Positions 5,524 to 9,122 of a stretch of DNA of 9,122 bases are shown here, in pieces. Every line of letters starts with the position of its first letter. Position 1 is the first letter of the stretch. The stretch covers positions 1 to 9,122 of the forward strand of contig JADYZS010000207.1 in NCBI GenBank assembly GCA_020853075.1, in the 5' to 3' direction. Under the pieces are notes generated by a model. It was given only the letters and a program-made list of their open reading frames with translations. It searched no databases and had not been told where the DNA came from. The stretch is from Anaerolineae bacterium (GTDB lineage Bacteria; Chloroflexota; Anaerolineae; JADYZS01). A program made the position numbers and the translations under genes.

Positions 5524-5563
5524 GTGCGGCTGCGGGGTAAAGCCCGATTGGGAGTTCGAGCCA

Positions 5564-7285
5564 GTGCCTAGAGAGACTCGCCTCTTAAAAGTAGAGCAAC
5601 CCCGGCGGACTATCTTCGCCGCCGGAGATGGCGTTGTCCTCCTGATGGTTGCCATCGCCCTATACGTCGGCGCGCGGCTGGCCGTCAACACACCCGATAT
5701 TGTGCGCGGCCCGACCATCAGCCTTTCGCCTTGGGCTCTTCCGTGGTTCGGCGCTCTCTCCGTGGGGCGTATGATGGCAGCATACGTGCTCTCGCTATTG
5801 TTCGCTCTGATCTACGGCTATGTGGCAGCCAACAACCGGCGGGCTGAGCAACTCCTGATGCCGCTCCTTGACGTGCTGCAGAGCGTTCCCATCCTCTCCT
5901 TTCTCCCTGTCGTTCTGCTGGGATTCAGTGCCTTCCTATCACAGAACGTTGCCAAAGAACTGGCCTCTATTGTGCTCATCTTTACGAGCCAGGCCTGGAA
6001 CCTGACATTTTCGTGGTATCAATCGCTGACCACCGTTCCGCGAGAGTTGCGTGAGGCGAGCAGGATCTTCCGGCTCACGCCCTGGCTCCGCTTTCGCAAA
6101 CTGGAACTCCCCTTCGCCGCCGTGGGTCTGATATGGAACAGCGTGATGAGTTGGGCGGGAGGATGGTTTTTCCTCATGGCTGCCGAAATCTTCACCGTAG
6201 GCAACAAGGACTACCGGCTTCCTGGGCTGGGAGCCTATCTGCAAGAAGCAGCCAATCAGGGCGACTTACGCGCTCTGGCATGGGGCTTGGGCACATTGGT
6301 CCTCATAATTGTGTTGCTGGATCAATTCATCTGGCGCCCTTTGCTCACCTGGTCAGATCGGTTTAAACTAGAAATGGTGGGAAGCGAAGAGGTTCCCGCC
6401 TCTTGGTTCTACAACGTCTGGCACACCTCGCGTCTGGCCTCCTTTGTGACGACGGTGGTCGTTAGGCGCATCGTACAGAGGCTGGACGCCGCTATGCAAC
6501 ACCGCTTTTCTATACGGGAAGGCGATCCCTCTCCGTCGTCTCTTAACCGGATGCGTTACCTGGCGTGGGTTCTCTTTGCTGCCCTGTTGGTCTATGGCGG
6601 GCTGCGCGCCGCGGAGATGCTTTTTCAGCTCCCCCTGGGCCAGTGGCGTGCCATCGGTCTGGGAGCCATCGCCACGAGCGCGAGGGTAATGGCTGCCCTT
6701 CTTATCGCATTGGCCTGGACCATCCCCGTTGGAGTTGCCATCGGCACCAATCCTAATCTTTCGTCGCTCCTGCAACCTGTGGTGCAGGTTGTGGCATCTA
6801 TTCCTGCTACTGCTCTTTTCCCATTTCTTCTGCTCTTTCTTATGCACTTGCCCGGCGGGTTGAACCTGGCGGCGGTTACGCTGATGCTGATGGGCACTCA
6901 ATGGTATCTTCTCTTCAACATCATCGCGGGGGCTATGACCATACCTCAGGATCTCAAATACAGCGCCGCTCTATTAGGGCTGCGTCCCTGGCAGCGGTGG
7001 CGTACTCTTATCCTTCCTGCTCTATTTCCTTTCCTGATCACCGGCAGTATCACAGCCACGGGTGGCGCGTGGAACGCGAGCATCGTAGCAGAATACACCC
7101 ATTTTGGCGGGCACATTCACCAGACCATCGGCTTGGGCGCTTTGATCGCTGAGGCGACGAACGCAGGAGACTATCATTTGCTTTTGGCGGCAACGTTGAG
7201 TATGATCCTCTTGGTTGTCCTCATCAACCGCGTCTTTTGGCGTCGCCTCTATCGCTTGGCCGAGGAACGATACAGATTGGAGTAG
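5564..7285 (+). CDS. ABC transporter permease, two fused NitT/TauT-type membrane domains
   Basis: A 573-residue inner-membrane protein made of two consecutive binding-protein-dependent transport permease domains, so one chain can replace the usual permease dimer. Domain 1 spans about 60-256 and domain 2 about 365-556. Each has the cytoplasmic EAA loop that contacts the ATPase: PRELREASRIFRLTPWLRFRK then LELP at about 159-183, and PQDLKYSAALLGLRPWQRWR then TLILP at about 461-485. Several hydrophobic helices flank each loop. GGWFFLMAAE and GGAWNASIVAE occupy matching positions in the two halves. This matches the duplicated-permease class of anion-type importers (COG4986-like); the substrate cannot be told. 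GTG 5564 is chosen because GGAG lies 9 nt before it and upstream frame sequence is the gapA terminator; a TTG at 5522 would add 14 unlikely residues. The ATPase gene follows after 3 nt. No binding-protein gene is in the window. Confidence 0.88.
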   Translation: MPRETRLLKVEQPRRTIFAAGDGVVLLMVAIALYVGARLAVNTPDIVRGPTISLSPWALPWFGALSVGRMMAAYVLSLLFALIYGYVAANNRRAEQLLMPLLDVLQSVPILSFLPVVLLGFSAFLSQNVAKELASIVLIFTSQAWNLTFSWYQSLTTVPRELREASRIFRLTPWLRFRKLELPFAAVGLIWNSVMSWAGGWFFLMAAEIFTVGNKDYRLPGLGAYLQEAANQGDLRALAWGLGTLVLIIVLLDQFIWRPLLTWSDRFKLEMVGSEEVPASWFYNVWHTSRLASFVTTVVVRRIVQRLDAAMQHRFSIREGDPSPSSLNRMRYLAWVLFAALLVYGGLRAAEMLFQLPLGQWRAIGLGAIATSARVMAALLIALAWTIPVGVAIGTNPNLSSLLQPVVQVVASIPATALFPFLLLFLMHLPGGLNLAAVTLMLMGTQWYLLFNIIAGAMTIPQDLKYSAALLGLRPWQRWRTLILPALFPFLITGSITATGGAWNASIVAEYTHFGGHIHQTIGLGALIAEATNAGDYHLLLAATLSMILLVVLINRVFWRRLYRLAEERYRLE

Positions 7286-7288
7286 GCT

Positions 7289-8617
7289 GTGACAGCGAAC
7301 GGCGTCATTCTGGAAGTGCAAAACGTAAGCCAGGAGTATGGCTACGGTGAGCGGCGTTTCACCGCGATCCAAGATGTCAGCCTGACGATCCGCGAGGGAG
7401 AATACGTAACGCTTCTCGGCCCCTCCGGTTGCGGTAAGAGCACTCTCCTACGCATCATCACCGGCCTGAATCGCCCCACAGAGGGGAAAGTGCTGTATAG
7501 GGGACAACTGCTGCAAGGGGTGAATCCCCATGCCACGATTGTCTTCCAGACCTTTGCTCTGTTTCCCTGGCTGACAGTGCAGCAGAACGTAGAAATGGCT
7601 TTGGAGGCGCGTGGAGTCCTCCCATCGGCGAGGACCGTGCGGGCGCTCAAACTAATAGACCTCGTCGGTCTGGATGGATTTGAGACTGCCTATCCGCGCG
7701 AACTGTCCGGAGGCATGCGCCAGAAGGTGGGCTTTGCCCGCGCCCTGGCTGTGGAACCGGAACTGTTATGTCTTGATGAACCCTTTTCTGCGTTGGACGT
7801 GCTAAGTGCTGAATCATTGCGAGGCGAGTTACTGGAACTCTGGACCAGCAACAGTATGCCAACCAGAGCCATTCTGATGGTCACTCATAACATTGAAGAG
7901 GCGGTCTTTATGAGTGGCCGTATCGTCATCATGGAGAAAGGCCCGGGGCGAGTGGTGGCTGACTTGACGGTTGACCTGCCCCACCCACGTCAACGAAAGA
8001 GCCATGCCTTTCTTTCCCTGGTGGACAGGGTCTATGCGATCCTGGCGGGGCAAACGCAACCTGAGAAGATTGAGTTAGGCAGCGTGCCCGGCCAGCCAGG
8101 GCAACCCCGCCCTCGTGCCTTGCCGGCCATCTTCATCGGTGAACTTGCGGGCCTGATGGAGCATCTGGATGAAGCACCGGACAACTGGGCGGATATTTAC
8201 CGGCTACGTGAGCTTCTGCATGTAGATTCAGATCATCTACTGGCTCTAACTGATGCAGCAGAGATGTTGGGGTTTGCCACGATCCAGGCAGGCGACATCA
8301 CTTTGACCCCCCTGGGAGAAACCTTCGCCGAAGCCAGCATTCTGGCCCGTAAGGAGATCTTCGCTGCTCGTTTGCGCCGCCTGCCCATGTTCAAGTGGCT
8401 GTTGGACATGCTACGCGCGGCAGAGGGCAATCGTCTAAAGTGGAATGTTGTTCATACTGCCCTGCAGATGAGTTTTCCTCCTGACGAGGCTGAGAAACAG
8501 TTGAACACCGTCGTCAGTTGGGGGAGATATGCCGAACTCCTGGGCTATGACGACGATGATGAAGTTATCTATGCGGAAACGGAGCCAGTGGTGCATCAGG
8601 CTACAGCATCCGGCTAA
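7289..8617 (+). CDS. ABC transporter ATPase, NitT/TauT type, with AAA-associated C-terminal domain
   Basis: The 442-residue ATPase partner of the fused permease. Residues 6-255 are a complete nucleotide-binding domain: Walker A GPSGCGKS (44-51), Q-loop Gln87 in VFQTFALFPWLTV, signature LSGGM (139-143, lacking the usual Q at the fifth place), Walker B LLCLDEP (159-165), D-loop SALD (167-170) and switch His200. All catalytic residues are present. After a Pro/Gln-rich linker (about 256-278), residues 279-430 form an extra domain with LAGLMEHLDE, LTPLGETFAEA and WGRYAELLGYDDDDEVIY, matching the AAA_assoc_C type (PF09821) found on ATPases paired with duplicated permeases. Its role is unproven; a winged-helix-like sensor or regulator is possible. 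The GTG start is set by GGAG overlapping the permease stop with a 6-nt spacer, so translation is probably coupled. pgk starts 35 nt downstream. Confidence 0.92.
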   Translation: MTANGVILEVQNVSQEYGYGERRFTAIQDVSLTIREGEYVTLLGPSGCGKSTLLRIITGLNRPTEGKVLYRGQLLQGVNPHATIVFQTFALFPWLTVQQNVEMALEARGVLPSARTVRALKLIDLVGLDGFETAYPRELSGGMRQKVGFARALAVEPELLCLDEPFSALDVLSAESLRGELLELWTSNSMPTRAILMVTHNIEEAVFMSGRIVIMEKGPGRVVADLTVDLPHPRQRKSHAFLSLVDRVYAILAGQTQPEKIELGSVPGQPGQPRPRALPAIFIGELAGLMEHLDEAPDNWADIYRLRELLHVDSDHLLALTDAAEMLGFATIQAGDITLTPLGETFAEASILARKEIFAARLRRLPMFKWLLDMLRAAEGNRLKWNVVHTALQMSFPPDEAEKQLNTVVSWGRYAELLGYDDDDEVIYAETEPVVHQATASG

Positions 8618-8652
8618 GGCACATTTCATCTCACCCCGGAGGTAAATCACCC

Positions 8653-9122
8653 ATGAACAAGAAGACCGTCCGCGACATGGATTTCAAGGGCAAGCGCGCG
8701 CTCGTGCGCGTGGACTTCAACGTCCCGCTGAAGGACGGCAAAGTGACGGACGATACCCGCATCCGCGCTTCGCTCCCCACCATCCAATACCTGCTCGATA
8801 AGGGCGCGAAGGTCATCCTCATGTCGCACCTGGGGCGGCCCAAAGGGAAACCGACGCCGGAATTCAGCCTGGGCCCGGCGGCCATGCGCCTGGGCGACCT
8901 CCTGGGCCAGCCTGTGATGCTCGCTATGGATTGCATCGGCCCGGTAGCCGAGTCCGCCGTCAACATGCTGAACCCCGGCGACATCCTCTTGCTGGAGAAC
9001 CTGCGCTTCCACTCTGAAGAAGAGGCGAACGACCCTGCTTTCGCCAAGAAACTGGCTGCGCTGGGCGACGTCTATGTGAACGATGCTTTTGGCTCGGCCC
9101 ACCGCGCCCACGCCTCTACTGA
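8653..9122 (+). CDS. pgk: Phosphoglycerate kinase, N-terminal part (continues past window)
   Basis: Cytosolic kinase transferring the acyl phosphate of 1,3-bisphosphoglycerate to ADP. The window holds 156 codons of a normal length near 390-400, covering most of the N-terminal 3-phosphoglycerate-binding domain. Visible signature residues are RVDFNVPL (19-26, Asp21 and Asn23), DTRIR with Arg36, SHLGRP (58-63, His59 and Arg62), LENLRFHSEEEAND (114-127, Arg118) and VNDAFGSAHRAHAST (142-156, Arg151). These match the substrate-binding basic patch of the family. GGAGGT lies 9 nt before the ATG. The gene starts 35 nt after the transporter ATPase with no terminator or clear promoter between, so it is probably in the same transcript. 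Its C/G-ending codons resemble gapA more than the transporter genes. Confidence 0.97.
   Translation, partial: MNKKTVRDMDFKGKRALVRVDFNVPLKDGKVTDDTRIRASLPTIQYLLDKGAKVILMSHLGRPKGKPTPEFSLGPAAMRLGDLLGQPVMLAMDCIGPVAESAVNMLNPGDILLLENLRFHSEEEANDPAFAKKLAALGDVYVNDAFGSAHRAHAST

Noticed and set aside
5522..5563. TTG start adding 14 residues (two Cys) to the permease
   Set aside because: The TTG lies in the T-run of the gapA terminator and has no ribosome site. GTG 5564 has GGAG at proper spacing.
6368..6901. Leftward open frame of 177 codons inside the permease
   Set aside because: It is antisense to the permease's second membrane domain; the Gln/Arg/His-rich product mirrors hydrophobic codons on the other strand.

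Overview
The window looks like a stretch of bacterial chromosome, probably from the Chloroflexota (Anaerolineae-like) or a similar moderately GC-rich lineage. That placement is an inference. It rests on a membrane-anchored YvcK-type protein directly upstream of a Bacillus-like NAD-dependent gapA, on pgk nearby, on an ABC transporter with a duplicated permease and an AAA-associated C-terminal domain, and on sigma-70-like promoters with near-consensus TTGACA/TATAAT boxes. No marker gene fixes the taxon.

Left part (1 to about 1690): this region is visibly richer in A/T and uses codons such as AGA, ATA and TTA. A leftward unit starts at a good promoter (1223-1251). It carries a 54-codon membrane-protein-like gene (824-988, resembling the N-terminus of MauE/DoxX proteins) and then a lipoprotein gene that runs off the left edge (1-808). 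Upstream of the promoter is a 175-bp element with 19-bp terminal inverted repeats, flanking copies of TCAGATTA and three internal palindromes (1270-1444). I read it as a MITE-like non-autonomous mobile element. It sits at the 3' end of a small unidentified leftward reading frame.

Right part (1700-9122): all genes here run rightward. A GH29 alpha-L-fucosidase with no signal peptide is followed by a perfect consensus promoter and a YvcK/GlmR/CofD-like gluconeogenesis factor with two N-terminal membrane segments. Next comes gapA (type I NAD-dependent GAPDH), closed by a strong intrinsic terminator with a GNRA tetraloop. Then come two coupled genes for a NitT/TauT-type ABC importer without a binding protein: a two-domain fused permease and an ATPase with an AAA_assoc_C-like tail. 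The window ends inside pgk.

How it fits together: GapA and Pgk catalyse consecutive reactions of lower glycolysis/gluconeogenesis, and YvcK-family proteins are needed in other bacteria for growth on gluconeogenic carbon and for routing carbon to the cell wall. The three form a central-carbon block. The transporter is wedged between gapA and pgk, only 35 nt from pgk, so pgk is probably co-transcribed with it. The points most worth follow-up are the transporter wedge and its missing binding protein, the read-through question at the gapA terminator, the inverted repeat between yvcK and gapA, and the MITE-like element.
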